From Dorea_A amylophila (GTDB lineage: Bacteria; Bacillota; Clostridia; Lachnospirales; Lachnospiraceae), in assembly GCF_025567265.1 (NCBI RefSeq), contig NZ_JAOQJW010000003.1, positions 123,045-187,044 on the forward strand: a stretch of DNA of 64,000 bases, given 5' to 3'. Both the position numbers and the translations under genes were made by a program. The notes beneath the pieces are model-generated. The model searched no databases. It saw only the letters and a list, made by a program, of their open reading frames with translations, and was not told where the DNA came from. Below are positions 34,539 to 42,445 of the stretch, piece by piece. Every line of letters starts with the position of its first letter. The stretch's first letter is position 1.

Positions 34539-34775
34539 ATGCAAAAGATTAGACCAGATATGGATATTGGTAAAAATATCCAAGCAATTCGATATAAAAA
34601 CAATATGACTCAAGACCAAGTAGTTGCAAAATTAAATCTTATGGGTATCTCCATCACCAAAAGTACCTATGCCAAACTGGAAACAAATCGCATGAACATT
34701 AAGGCATCTGAATTAGTTGCACTTGCAAAACTCTTTCATACCGATATCAATGCTTTCTTTTCCGGCTTGCTATAG
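34539..34775 (+). CDS. XRE-family helix-turn-helix regulator
   Basis: 78 residues, a bare HTH_3 domain (IGKNIQAIRYKNNMTQDQV, STYAKLETNRMNIKASELVAL). ATG behind AAGGGGAG. It is the only plus-strand gene of the island, divergent from the ICE operon, the classic place of an element's lysogeny-style repressor. A terminator follows. The flanking chromosome genes begin 160 bp further on. Confidence 0.9.
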   Translation: MQKIRPDMDIGKNIQAIRYKNNMTQDQVVAKLNLMGISITKSTYAKLETNRMNIKASELVALAKLFHTDINAFFSGLL

Positions 34776-34821
34776 TTCGACATTCCCCGACTCCCTGTGT
34801 ATATAATAGCATATTAAAAAT

Positions 34822-34868
34822 AAGAACCAGTCTATATTCTTATCGGATATAAACCAGTTCTTTTTTCT
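34822..34868 (+). terminator. intrinsic terminator of the XRE gene
   Basis: AAGAAC and GTTCTT close a long, partly paired stem (TATAT/ATATA inside) followed by TTTTTTC on the plus strand. Confidence 0.65.
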
Positions 34869-34884
34869 TATCAAATAATATAAA

Positions 34885-34920
34885 AGTGACAGGGAATTCA
34901 GATTCTTATCTTCTGTCACT
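34885..34920 (-). terminator. terminator behind the flavodoxin pseudogene
   Basis: AGTGACAG and CTGTCACT form a perfect 8-bp stem followed on the minus strand by TTTTATAT, 16 bp behind the old flavodoxin stop codon. Confidence 0.65.
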
Positions 34921-34935
34921 CATGTAATTATTATT

Positions 34936-35484
34936 CTATTTTAAATTTAATGAATTTACCCATTCTTGAATTTCTTTTTCAATGTTATTTTCTATATAAA
35001 CGTCATACACATTTTTCCACATTATCTGTGTATACTGTTATTTTCAACCCCATAATTATAACTTGGTACACGCTATACACTACTATAAACTGTACTCCAT
35101 TTTAGGATAGCCAATGTATACCGTATCATATGAATCCCAGTTATCAACTGTTGTAGACACCAGTTCCACATCTCTTAAGCTCTCATCATCATGTTCTCTT
35201 GACACCCGGCTGTCATCATCTGTCCAGTCAAGGTCATCATCTGTATATGGCTCCACAGGCTCTATTTCAAACAGATCTGCCTCTGTAATTTTTGCTATCT
35301 TTTCAGCAACATCTTTTGTATTTCCTGAAGCTGAATAATATACAACCAATGTTTTTCCATTTCCTGTTGATGTATTTTCTGTATTAGAAGCAGACTGGTT
35401 TGTATTGCTTGCTCCACATCCTGCCATCAAACCGATTGCCATGATGCATGTTAAGAGTACTACTGCTATTTTCTTTGTTTTCAT
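34936..35484 (-). pseudogene. flavodoxin lipoprotein gene with internal deletion
   Basis: The first 133 codons give a lipoprotein signal (lipobox LMAGC), a linker and the N-terminal flavodoxin half (VVYYSASGNTKDVAEKIA is the FMN loop; VYIGYP follows). The frame then ends early after KMEYSL. About 100 bp downstream another frame carries the typical end of these flavodoxins, NNIEKEIQEWVNSLNLK and a stop at 34936. The middle, about 60-70 residues including the second FMN loop, is gone, so the gene is broken by a deletion. Only the first frame (35083-35484) could still be translated. Confidence 0.75.
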
Positions 35485-35529
35485 TCTAAGGTCACCTCCT
35501 GTCGTATAAAATGTTTGTCACGCTAATTT

Positions 35530-36162
35530 TTATCGGATGAAATTGGTAAATACAAAATCCGGTGCCTTTGGCATTTCAATTCCCATTTTTGTCGCAACAT
35601 TTTTACAGTTAATGAAATATGCCATATTGTTTCCAAGGATCTGCATAACCTGCATTCCTTCGAGGTCCTGTTTTACTTCATCCGGATTCGTCCCATGTAT
35701 CATATTCCAATATCTTGATGTAATGATCGGCATCTGCATCAGACCAAAATATTTATTTACCTGATCCCATGTGGCCGTTGTTCCGGCCCTTCTTGCTGAA
35801 ATTACCACAGCGGCAGGTTTCAGGCGGAATCTGTCGCTGCCACCGTTTAAATCGGCATAAAAGACTCTGTCCATAAAGGATGTGATTGCACCGCCTGCAC
35901 CACCCCAGTGTACCGGAGTTCCAAATACGAATCCGTCATAATCCCCTGCTATTTCCAGAAATTCATTCACGATATCATCCAGGATGCATTTATTTTTTTC
36001 CTGACATTTTCTGCAGGCAATACATCCTGAAATCGGCTTATTTCCAATCCAGAAAATATCTGTACTTATGCCATTTTCATTTAATGCACTGGATACTTCA
36101 CAAAGAGCTGTATAAGTACAGCCATTTTTGTGTGGACTGCCATTGACAAGTAATACTTTCAT
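35530..36162 (-). CDS. flavodoxin-fold NAD(P)H-dependent FMN reductase
   Basis: 210 residues. Starts VLLVNGSPHKNGCTYTAL, the phosphate loop of the FMN_red family, followed by a Cys pair region (GCIACRKCQEKNKC near 47-60) found in iron-sulfur-flavoprotein-like relatives, and FGTPVHWGGAGGA near 80. Probably reduces quinones or flavins. It stands between an aldo/keto reductase and the broken flavodoxin in one direction, a redox cluster often placed under a LysR regulator, as here. Confidence 0.88.
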   Translation of the reverse strand: MKVLLVNGSPHKNGCTYTALCEVSSALNENGISTDIFWIGNKPISGCIACRKCQEKNKCILDDIVNEFLEIAGDYDGFVFGTPVHWGGAGGAITSFMDRVFYADLNGGSDRFRLKPAAVVISARRAGTTATWDQVNKYFGLMQMPIITSRYWNMIHGTNPDEVKQDLEGMQVMQILGNNMAYFINCKNVATKMGIEMPKAPDFVFTNFIR

Positions 36163-36180
36163 TGATTTTTCCTCTTATGC

Positions 36181-37068
36181 TTACCAGTTCTTTTTTTCTT
36201 TTGAACTGTCATTATTCTTTTTTCTTTCCTCAACCATCTTCACGAACCATTCCACCATATTCGGATCCTGATGCGAGAAGAAGGAGCTTGTCTTCTTGTC
36301 CAGTTCTGCAATAGTCTTCATATCTTCATCAGAAAGTGTGAAATCAAAAACATTAAAGTTTTCTTCCATTCTCTCAATGTGTGTTGATTTCGGAATAACC
36401 ACTACCCCTCTCTGAATATGCCAGCGAAGCATAACCTGTGCCGGAGTCTTCTGATATTTTTCTGCAATCTCTGCGATGACAGGATTCTCAAAGGTGCCTC
36501 CTCTGCCCTCACCGAATGGTGCCCATGCTTCTAACCGGATATCATATTTGTCTGCCCATTCCTTCATCTCTTTCTGCTGATTGAAGATGTGGGTTTCCAC
36601 CTGATTTACCATAGGTTTAATGCGGTTGAAGGATGCAAAATCAACCATTCTGTCTACATAAAAGTTGGAAATTCCGATTGCTCTGATTTTTCCCTCATCG
36701 TACAGATCTTCCAATGCATGGTAAGCACCGTAAGCATCTGAAAATGGCTGGTGAAGCAATACCAGATCCAGATAATCTGTCTTTAACTTTTTCATGGATT
36801 CAAGAACTGATTTCTTTGCATCTTCATATCCATAATGTTCAACCCACACCTTTGTTGTAAGGAAGATTTCTTCTCTTGGAATGCCTGACTTTTGGATTGC
36901 ATTCCCAACCTCTTCCTCATTAAAATAACTCTGTGCTGTATCAATCGCCCGGTATCCAACTTTTAAAGCATCAAGCACACATCTTTCACACTCCTCTTTT
37001 GTTACCTGATATACGCCATATCCCAGTATTGGCATTTTTACACCATTATTTAATGAAATATATTCCAT
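36181..37068 (-). CDS. aldo/keto reductase
   Basis: 295 residues from the ATG behind AAGGAGG. Complete AKR barrel: GYRAIDTAQSYFNEEEVG holds the catalytic Asp and Tyr, TTKVWVEHYG the Lys and the His partner region, GISNFYVDRM and IPKSTHIERMEEN the NADPH site. Likely a 2,5-diketogluconate-reductase-like enzyme. The gene is first in the redox cluster; an A+T-rich promoter with TATTATAGTATGAAT lies in the 245-bp spacer upstream. Confidence 0.93.
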   Translation of the reverse strand: MEYISLNNGVKMPILGYGVYQVTKEECERCVLDALKVGYRAIDTAQSYFNEEEVGNAIQKSGIPREEIFLTTKVWVEHYGYEDAKKSVLESMKKLKTDYLDLVLLHQPFSDAYGAYHALEDLYDEGKIRAIGISNFYVDRMVDFASFNRIKPMVNQVETHIFNQQKEMKEWADKYDIRLEAWAPFGEGRGGTFENPVIAEIAEKYQKTPAQVMLRWHIQRGVVVIPKSTHIERMEENFNVFDFTLSDEDMKTIAELDKKTSSFFSHQDPNMVEWFVKMVEERKKNNDSSKEKKNW

Positions 37069-37314
37069 TGTCGTATCCTCCTTGTTTTCTTTCATTCATC
37101 TTACATTCATACTATAATACTGATAGATTCCTTTGAGAAGTTTCGATAAGTTTTTCAGTCTTAACCTTTCGGTTTATTCTGGTTCTTACTGATTGAACAG
37201 CCATCCCATAATTTCTTTGTCACGACAAAACAGATAGCCACCGCCATGCTGATAAGTGACCGGTGTGAATAACATTCTTTATATTACTCTCTGCATTAAA
37301 ACTTTCTTTTTCAT

Positions 37315-37473
37315 TCATATTGATATCCTCTCTGTCACGCTCTCTTGCTCTGTTTTTCCTGTTTCCAGCGTTTTTTCTTCCCCGATTGCCAGGTTCCGGA
37401 CTGTTGTGCTACACCCACTGAACATGATAACAGTCATGATGATTCCTCCAAGAGCTATCCTCTTTATCTGCAT
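37315..37473 (-). CDS. small lipoprotein, possibly a gene remnant
   Basis: 52 residues, ATG behind GGAGGATACT. A lipoprotein signal with lipobox MFSGCS is followed by only about 30 charged residues. Its stop overlaps an ATG that opens a further short frame (starts MNEKESFNAES) that ends after about 30 codons. The pair looks like the worn front end of a larger secreted protein, perhaps another flavodoxin. Between LysR and the aldo/keto reductase. Confidence 0.5.
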   Translation of the reverse strand: MQIKRIALGGIIMTVIMFSGCSTTVRNLAIGEEKTLETGKTEQESVTERISI

Positions 37474-37507
37474 ATAGTATCCTCCATTTTCACTTCAGCT
37501 AAAGTAT

Positions 37508-37543
37508 AACAAAACGAGACTCCATTAGAAGTCTCGTTTTGTT
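37508..37543. terminator. bidirectional terminator behind the LysR gene
   Basis: AACAAAACGAGACT and AGTCTCGTTTTGTT form a perfect 14-bp stem with an 8-base loop, 45 bp behind the LysR stop codon. Confidence 0.8.
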
Positions 37544-37587
37544 ATTCAGTATTAACCTTTAGGTTTCTACTCGCATGTATTCAATTT

Positions 37588-38478
37588 TTATTTTACCTTG
37601 TTAATAGCATTTATCAGCCGCTTGACCTTAATGGACGGTTTTTTCGAATGAAGAATTCCAAACGGCATAGTATAATCCCACTCTACTGGAATGATTCTGA
37701 TCAGTGGATGAACACTTTCCCAGCTCTTGAATGCCAGTAATACCTCATTATTGTTTTCGCATCGGTTAAATGCTTCTACATTGTACAGATTAAAGTCTAC
37801 AATATTGATTTCAGGATGATTTTTCATTATATCATCCCTTAGCATATCGCCATAATAACTCCATCCTCTTCGCATGAGCATAAGATTTTCTCCAGCCAGA
37901 TCATCAAGTGTTATTTTTTCTTTTTTTGCCAGCCTGTGATGAATTGATACCGCCACACAAAATGGTTCTCTTGAAATCTCAGTGCCATCACAGCCTCTGA
38001 GTTCAAGCATTGTTTCATCAAAGATTCCAGCTATCACATCAATATTCTTTCCCATATTAGCCAGTATCTCTCTTGCATTCTCTGGTGTATTTTCAAATGT
38101 AATCAATTTAAACTTCATCTCCGGATATATTTTCTGTATCTTAGGCCAAAGTTCCACAAAAACTTCCGGTGGCGTCATCGGAGATATTCCAACACGAATG
38201 ATTTCTTCATTATGATTCATTGCTTCCTGCGCCCGTATCAACGATTCTTTTGAATATTGAATCAGATATTTTGCATCCTGATAGAGCGATTTACCAGCTT
38301 CCGTAATAATAAGACCTCTGTGTGTTCGTTCAAATAATTGCAAATCCAAGCTGTTTTCCAAAGAATTTATCTGTTTAATAACCGCAGGTGCACTTATATA
38401 TAATTCTTCTGCCGCTTTACTAAAACTTCCAGCTTCTACAACGCAGATAAATGTATCAAGTTGTGGATTATACATCAT
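37588..38478 (-). CDS. LysR-family transcriptional regulator
   Basis: 296 residues from the first ATG of an ATG-ATG pair behind AGAGGAG. The N-terminal winged helix is standard (LDTFICVVEAGSFSKAAEEL, APAVIKQINSLE, LFERTHRGLIITEAG); the rest is the periplasmic-binding-like effector domain. It probably controls the aldo/keto-reductase and flavodoxin cluster downstream. It begins 84 bp behind the stray rlmD 3' fragment. Confidence 0.93.
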   Translation of the reverse strand: MMYNPQLDTFICVVEAGSFSKAAEELYISAPAVIKQINSLENSLDLQLFERTHRGLIITEAGKSLYQDAKYLIQYSKESLIRAQEAMNHNEEIIRVGISPMTPPEVFVELWPKIQKIYPEMKFKLITFENTPENAREILANMGKNIDVIAGIFDETMLELRGCDGTEISREPFCVAVSIHHRLAKKEKITLDDLAGENLMLMRRGWSYYGDMLRDDIMKNHPEINIVDFNLYNVEAFNRCENNNEVLLAFKSWESVHPLIRIIPVEWDYTMPFGILHSKKPSIKVKRLINAINKVK

Positions 38479-38743
38479 GTAATTCACTCCTCTTTGTGAT
38501 TTTAAATCATCTGAAATGCTTTCAGTACCCCAATAATTGCCTCTTCTTTCTCCTTCGGACATTATGGTTGCTTTGCTCCCTCTGACCTAGGAATATTAAA
38601 ATTCTCCGCTAATTCAATTCCACACTTTCTCTTCACCTGTGCAATATACAGATTAGATACCTTCATCCCATCATTATGCTCTGCCACATACTTCTTTATC
38701 TCCTCATAAGTAGCCTGTCTACACTCCGCTTCGGTCCGCGCTG

Positions 38744-38762
38744 GGCAAAGGTCCCCTGGACC
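38744..38762. repeat. short palindrome within the rlmD fragment
   Basis: AAAGGTCC-CCT-GGACCTTT is a perfect 8-bp inverted repeat with G+C-rich flanks (CGCTTCGGTCCGCGCTGGGC), splitting the linker of the RlmD extension. It looks like a small palindromic repeat unit that may occur elsewhere in the genome. Confidence 0.55.
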
Positions 38763-38857
38763 TTTAGCGCCTCTCAGCCGCCGTTAAATCCATCTCGTCC
38801 ATGTCAAGTCTCACATTCACATGATGCTTCGCTTCATGGAGTTTGGATAAAAGGCAT

Positions 38858-38868
38858 ACCGTCTCAAC
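38858..38868. repeat. 11-bp direct repeat, distal copy (candidate attachment site)
   Basis: ACCGTCTCAAC, coding VET in HVETVCLLS of the detached rlmD end. The other copy is at 39534-39544 in the intact gene. Confidence 0.65.
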
Positions 38869-39074
38869 GTGCGGTGTCGTTTTTCACTGCTTTAACAGTA
38901 CGCGAACCCGCATAGTTACTGAGTTTTTACACCCTTTGACAGGTTGCTAATATCTACAATCATAAGGTTAAGACATGGCGTACAGACCGTTTAACTTTGT
39001 AAACGTGTGGCGAGTACGCCGATTTGTTTTGGACATTTTTGCGAATGGCATTAACACCCTTTCAATGTTCACTT

Positions 39075-39437
39075 TTATTGAAACCGATATTTTCCTTTTC
39101 CATGTCCTGTTACAGGTACGATTACCTCACTATCAACCAACAGTTTTATTAACTTGGAAGCTCCTGATGGCTTTAATCCAGTAATTTCTTCAACTATCGT
39201 TCTTCCGAAACAATTTTCTTTTCCACATTTTGAAAATATTTCTACTGTATGATTTATTGTTTTTTCTGAAATCGTATCTGAGAAAGAAAGTAATTTATTT
39301 CGAATGTCCACTTTTGTGCTTTCAATGTCCACTTCTCCACTCTCAATGTCCACTTTTACTCTTTCAATGTCCACTTCTGCAAACCTTCCACTAATGTGCA
39401 TCGTACGATTATGAAGTTCATTCTTCTCATCCAACAA
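39075..39437 (-). CDS. winged-helix-like fragment inside the rlmD insertion
   Basis: Up to 120 residues. The C-terminal half (INHTVEIFSKCGKENCFGRT, VEEITGLKPSGASKLIKLL) resembles the winged helix that ends Fic-domain or ATP-binding transcription-regulator-like proteins. The N-terminal part is a run of VDIE repeats coded by 21-bp tandem DNA repeats. No convincing ribosome site was seen. It is probably debris of the element that inserted into rlmD. Confidence 0.45.
   Translation of the reverse strand: MLDEKNELHNRTMHISGRFAEVDIERVKVDIESGEVDIESTKVDIRNKLLSFSDTISEKTINHTVEIFSKCGKENCFGRTIVEEITGLKPSGASKLIKLLVDSEVIVPVTGHGKGKYRFQ
39303..39386. repeat. 21-bp tandem repeat, four units
   Basis: Units at 39303, 39324, 39345 and 39366 all start AATGTCCACTT and differ only in the second half. 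The period is a multiple of three, so copy changes keep the frame of the fragment that contains them. Confidence 0.8.
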
Positions 39438-39502
39438 TAAATTTCTTAATTTATAGGCTTATTTTCATAATATGTTCTAGCAGATATACCCCTCAACCCC
39501 GC

Positions 39503-40933
39503 TTAAACTAGGCATTTCTTAGAGAGGAGACAGACCGTCTCAACATGATAAGTTCCCGGGAACAAATCCACCCCGCTGATCTTCTCCACTTTATATCCAC
39601 GTCCCTGTATCATCTCCAGATCCCGTGCCAGACTGGTCGGTTTGCATGCGATATACACCAGACGCTCCACTCCGAAATTCAGGATCTTCATAAGTGCCTT
39701 CGGATTCACACCGTCTCTCGGCGGATCGAGCATGATCAGATCCGGAACTTCCCCCAGTTCATCAATGACTTTCAATACATCCCCGGCCCAGAATGTACAA
39801 TTGTCCAGATTATTTAACTTCGCATTTTCTTTTGCTGCTTCTACCGCTTCTTCTACAATCTCCACACCAACCACTTTCTTCGCAACCGGCGCAAGGATCT
39901 GTGCGATCGTTCCTGTTCCGCTGTACAGATCGAAGACAACTTTTTCATTTGTATCTCCGATGTATTCTCTGGCTGTCTCATACAAGACTTCCGCTCCCAG
40001 CGAATTAGTCTGGAAGAATGAGAATGGTGTGATCTTGAATTTTAATCCAAGTAATTCCTCGTAGAAATAATCCTGTCCGAACAGGACTTCTGTTCCTTCA
40101 TCTTTTACGACATCTGCAAGGCTGTCGTTCTTTGTATGCAGGATTCCAACTAATGTTCCATCAAAATTCATTGCTGTCATCTTTTCCAACCATGCAGCCT
40201 TGAATGTCTGGATTTTTTTCATTGCCTCTGCCGGATCAACTCCGAGTTCTGCCGTATCGGATGCTGTGACCAGATCCACCAGGATCTCTCCTGTCTTTAC
40301 TGCTTTTCTTACCAGCAGGTGGCGGAAATATCCAACATGACGCATGCGGTGATAATATGGAAGTCCCGATTCTCCCGCACATTCCAGTGTACATGCCAGA
40401 ATCTTTCTGTAATCTTCATCTACGATCTGACAATCTGTCACATTTACAATATCATGAAAACTTCCGCGTTTATGCATCCCAAGTGCCAGTGGTCCGTCTT
40501 TGTATTCATCTCCGAATGAAAATTCCATCTTGTTGCGGTACTCGGTCCTGACAGGACTTGGTTTGATGCCTTCCCAGATATACTTCCCATCTACCGCTTC
40601 ATCCATCATTTTTTTCACCTGCTCATTCTTCATGGCAAGCTGCTCTTCATACGGAAGATTCTGATAAGTACAGCCTCCGCACTGTCCGAAATGTGGACAG
40701 GCTGACGGAATCTCACTGGCTGACGGTTCCAGTACTTCCAGAAGACGCCCTTCTGCCTTTCCTTTTCTGATCTTATTGACAGAAAATCTTACCTTCTGTC
40801 CCGGCACGCCATTCTTTACGACTACCCATCTGTCTTCTTCCGGCAGATAAATGCGCCCTTTATTTGGAAATTCTACGGATTCTATAATTCCTTCGTATAC
40901 CTGTCCTTTTTTCATATCTATCCTTTCTGTCAT
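39503..40933 (-). CDS. rlmD: RlmD-type 23S rRNA (uracil-5-)-methyltransferase
   Basis: 476 residues. N-terminal TRAM domain (about 8-70); Cys79, Cys85, Cys88 (CPHFGQCGGC) and Cys168 form the iron-sulfur site; SAM motif DLYSGTGTIAQ near 335; LDPPRDG near 400; catalytic Cys in YIACKPTSLARD near 427; general-base Glu in HVETVCLLS at the end. After this the protein stops within six residues, where relatives have an extension of about 80 residues; that extension is found broken at 38562-38880. The catalytic core is complete, so activity is likely kept. Confidence 0.93.
   Translation of the reverse strand: MTERIDMKKGQVYEGIIESVEFPNKGRIYLPEEDRWVVVKNGVPGQKVRFSVNKIRKGKAEGRLLEVLEPSASEIPSACPHFGQCGGCTYQNLPYEEQLAMKNEQVKKMMDEAVDGKYIWEGIKPSPVRTEYRNKMEFSFGDEYKDGPLALGMHKRGSFHDIVNVTDCQIVDEDYRKILACTLECAGESGLPYYHRMRHVGYFRHLLVRKAVKTGEILVDLVTASDTAELGVDPAEAMKKIQTFKAAWLEKMTAMNFDGTLVGILHTKNDSLADVVKDEGTEVLFGQDYFYEELLGLKFKITPFSFFQTNSLGAEVLYETAREYIGDTNEKVVFDLYSGTGTIAQILAPVAKKVVGVEIVEEAVEAAKENAKLNNLDNCTFWAGDVLKVIDELGEVPDLIMLDPPRDGVNPKALMKILNFGVERLVYIACKPTSLARDLEMIQGRGYKVEKISGVDLFPGTYHVETVCLLSKKCLV
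39534..39544. repeat. 11-bp direct repeat, proximal copy (candidate attachment site)
   Basis: ACCGTCTCAAC inside the 3' end of rlmD; same sequence and reading phase as 38858-38868. The two bracket a 665-bp foreign segment. Confidence 0.65.
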
Positions 40934-41001
40934 AGCTTTTGTCTATTGCAATTTATTTCATTATCTTTACTATTTCTGGTTCTGTCTCTTGTTCCGCTTT
41001 T

Positions 41002-41931
41002 CTATCCTTTATATACTGCTTTCAGGATTGTCCCTTCCTGTTCCACTTTCACATGTTTCAGACTTTTCACATACTGATTGAACTGGGAATATCCATAATC
41101 GCGGATCTTAAAGTCTTTGTATTTTTCATACATTTTATTTCCCAGTGTACTGAGTTCTACTCCGGATCTTCCCGACTTTTTCACAATCTGTACGACGTAG
41201 CCGTCGATATTTTCCTTCAGATCCTGATCCTCTCTTAAAGTAACCGACACAATATTTCCATGTTTTACCATCTGGATTCTTGTGAATTCCTCCAGAAACT
41301 TGGACAGCATATTATACCCGTAGCTCCGCACATCAAAGTCCGGGTAAAGACTGACCAGACGGCTTCCTACTTCACCGAGTCCGGTTGGCTTATTGATATC
41401 CTGATTCTCAATGATCATCTTAATGATCGCATCTTCAATCTTCTCTTTACTTCGTCTGTCATGTGTTGTCTCGCTCTTCGATGTTCCCGGATTCTGCTCA
41501 CTCATCAGATTTTCCAGAATCGTAAACTTATCACACGCTTTCCTGAATGGCTCCGGAGTCTTATTTTCTCCCATGCCAATAACCATCTTTCCACTCTCTC
41601 TAAGACGGCTGACGAGTCTTGTAAAGTCGCTGTCACTGGATACAATGCAAAATCCATCCACATCATTCGTATACAGGATATCCATCGCATCAATGATCAT
41701 AGCTGAATCGGTAGAATTCTTTCCTTGTGTATAACTAAACTGCTGGATCGGCGTGATCGAGTTTGTCAGAAGTTCATCTTTCCAGCTTGAATGCTGTGTG
41801 CTCGTCCAGTCTCCGTATATTCTTTTATATGTAATGATCCCATATTTTGACAATTCTGTCAGGATCGGCTTGATGTATTTTGCTGATACATTATCTGCAT
41901 CAATCAGTAGTGCATAACACTGTTCCTGCAT
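41002..41931 (-). CDS. NYN-domain ribonuclease-like protein with two OST-HTH/LOTUS domains
   Basis: 309 residues from the ATG behind AGAGAAGG. The NYN (PIN-like) nuclease domain fills about 1-150, with acidic residues in LLIDADNVS, KNSTDSAMIIDAMD and IVSSDSDFTRLV. Two LOTUS/OST-HTH modules follow (about 180-235 and 250-305; compare SYGYNMLSKFLEEF and DYGYSQFNQYVKSL). Such proteins are thought to bind and cut RNA. Single gene, same strand as rlmD, 70 bp spacer. Confidence 0.9.
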   Translation of the reverse strand: MQEQCYALLIDADNVSAKYIKPILTELSKYGIITYKRIYGDWTSTQHSSWKDELLTNSITPIQQFSYTQGKNSTDSAMIIDAMDILYTNDVDGFCIVSSDSDFTRLVSRLRESGKMVIGMGENKTPEPFRKACDKFTILENLMSEQNPGTSKSETTHDRRSKEKIEDAIIKMIIENQDINKPTGLGEVGSRLVSLYPDFDVRSYGYNMLSKFLEEFTRIQMVKHGNIVSVTLREDQDLKENIDGYVVQIVKKSGRSGVELSTLGNKMYEKYKDFKIRDYGYSQFNQYVKSLKHVKVEQEGTILKAVYKG

Positions 41932-42076
41932 ACCTTCTCTCTTCTTTCTATAAATATTACTGAATTTTCCATGCGGACGCACTTGAGATTGCAAAAGAAA
42001 AGCAGGCCAGTCGCCTTTCTTTTACCAGATCGGTTTCTAACCTGCCTCTTTCTTCACTTATTCATCCGCCCGGTTC

Positions 42077-42322
42077 TTATACCTGATCGTCATCATCGAA
42101 AAAGTCATCGTCGAAATCATCGTCATCAAAATCATCCTCGAAGTCTTCCAGGTAATCCGGGGTAAAGAAGCAATATACTGCATAAGCGATTCCTGCAACT
42201 GCAGCTACAGCTCCGACTACTGCCAGAATCCAGAGTACGGTCTTGCCGTGTTTGTCCTCTTCTTTTTTATTCATCAGTTCGCTAAGCTTGGATGCTGCAA
42301 TAATATCTTCTACTTTACTCAT
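42077..42322 (-). CDS. DUF4366-like single-helix membrane protein with poly-Asp tail
   Basis: 81 residues from the ATG; GAAAGGACGTGGGAGC precedes it. A short cytosolic start (KVEDIIAASKLSELMNKKEE), one membrane helix (VLWILAVVGAVAAVAGIAYAV) and a tail almost entirely Asp and Phe (DDFDDDDFDDDFFDD). This plan is common in Lachnospiraceae downstream of pcrA. Function unknown. Confidence 0.75.
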   Translation of the reverse strand: MSKVEDIIAASKLSELMNKKEEDKHGKTVLWILAVVGAVAAVAGIAYAVYCFFTPDYLEDFEDDFDDDDFDDDFFDDDDQV

Positions 42323-42445
42323 GCTCCCACGTCCTTTCCTCTGCTCTTTCGGCAAATCATTCTTTATTTATTATAACACTTTACGTAGTGTATGACTACT
42401 TATTTTTCAGATTTTTCTCCTGTATCCCGGATAGATTCCGGATTG

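Larger units (their letters stand above)
38562..38880 (-). pseudogene. detached 3' end of an rlmD-type gene
   Basis: Reading the minus strand from 38871 gives HVETVCLLSKLHEAKHHVN, then RLDMDEMDLTAAERR and TAA; a neighbouring frame continues QATYEEIKKYVAEHN, then KVSNLYIAQVKRKCG, ending in AKQP and TAA at 38562. This is the C-terminal extension of clostridial RlmD proteins. The frame is broken at a palindromic insert (38742-38762). The intact rlmD 660 bp upstream ends with the same HVETVCLLSK and then three foreign residues, so this piece was cut off by an insertion. Confidence 0.82.

Noticed and set aside
34776..34935. Integrase gene or clear right-hand attachment site at the island end
   Set aside because: Only terminators and A+T-rich DNA are present; no recombinase motifs and no repeat matching the left side could be found within the window.
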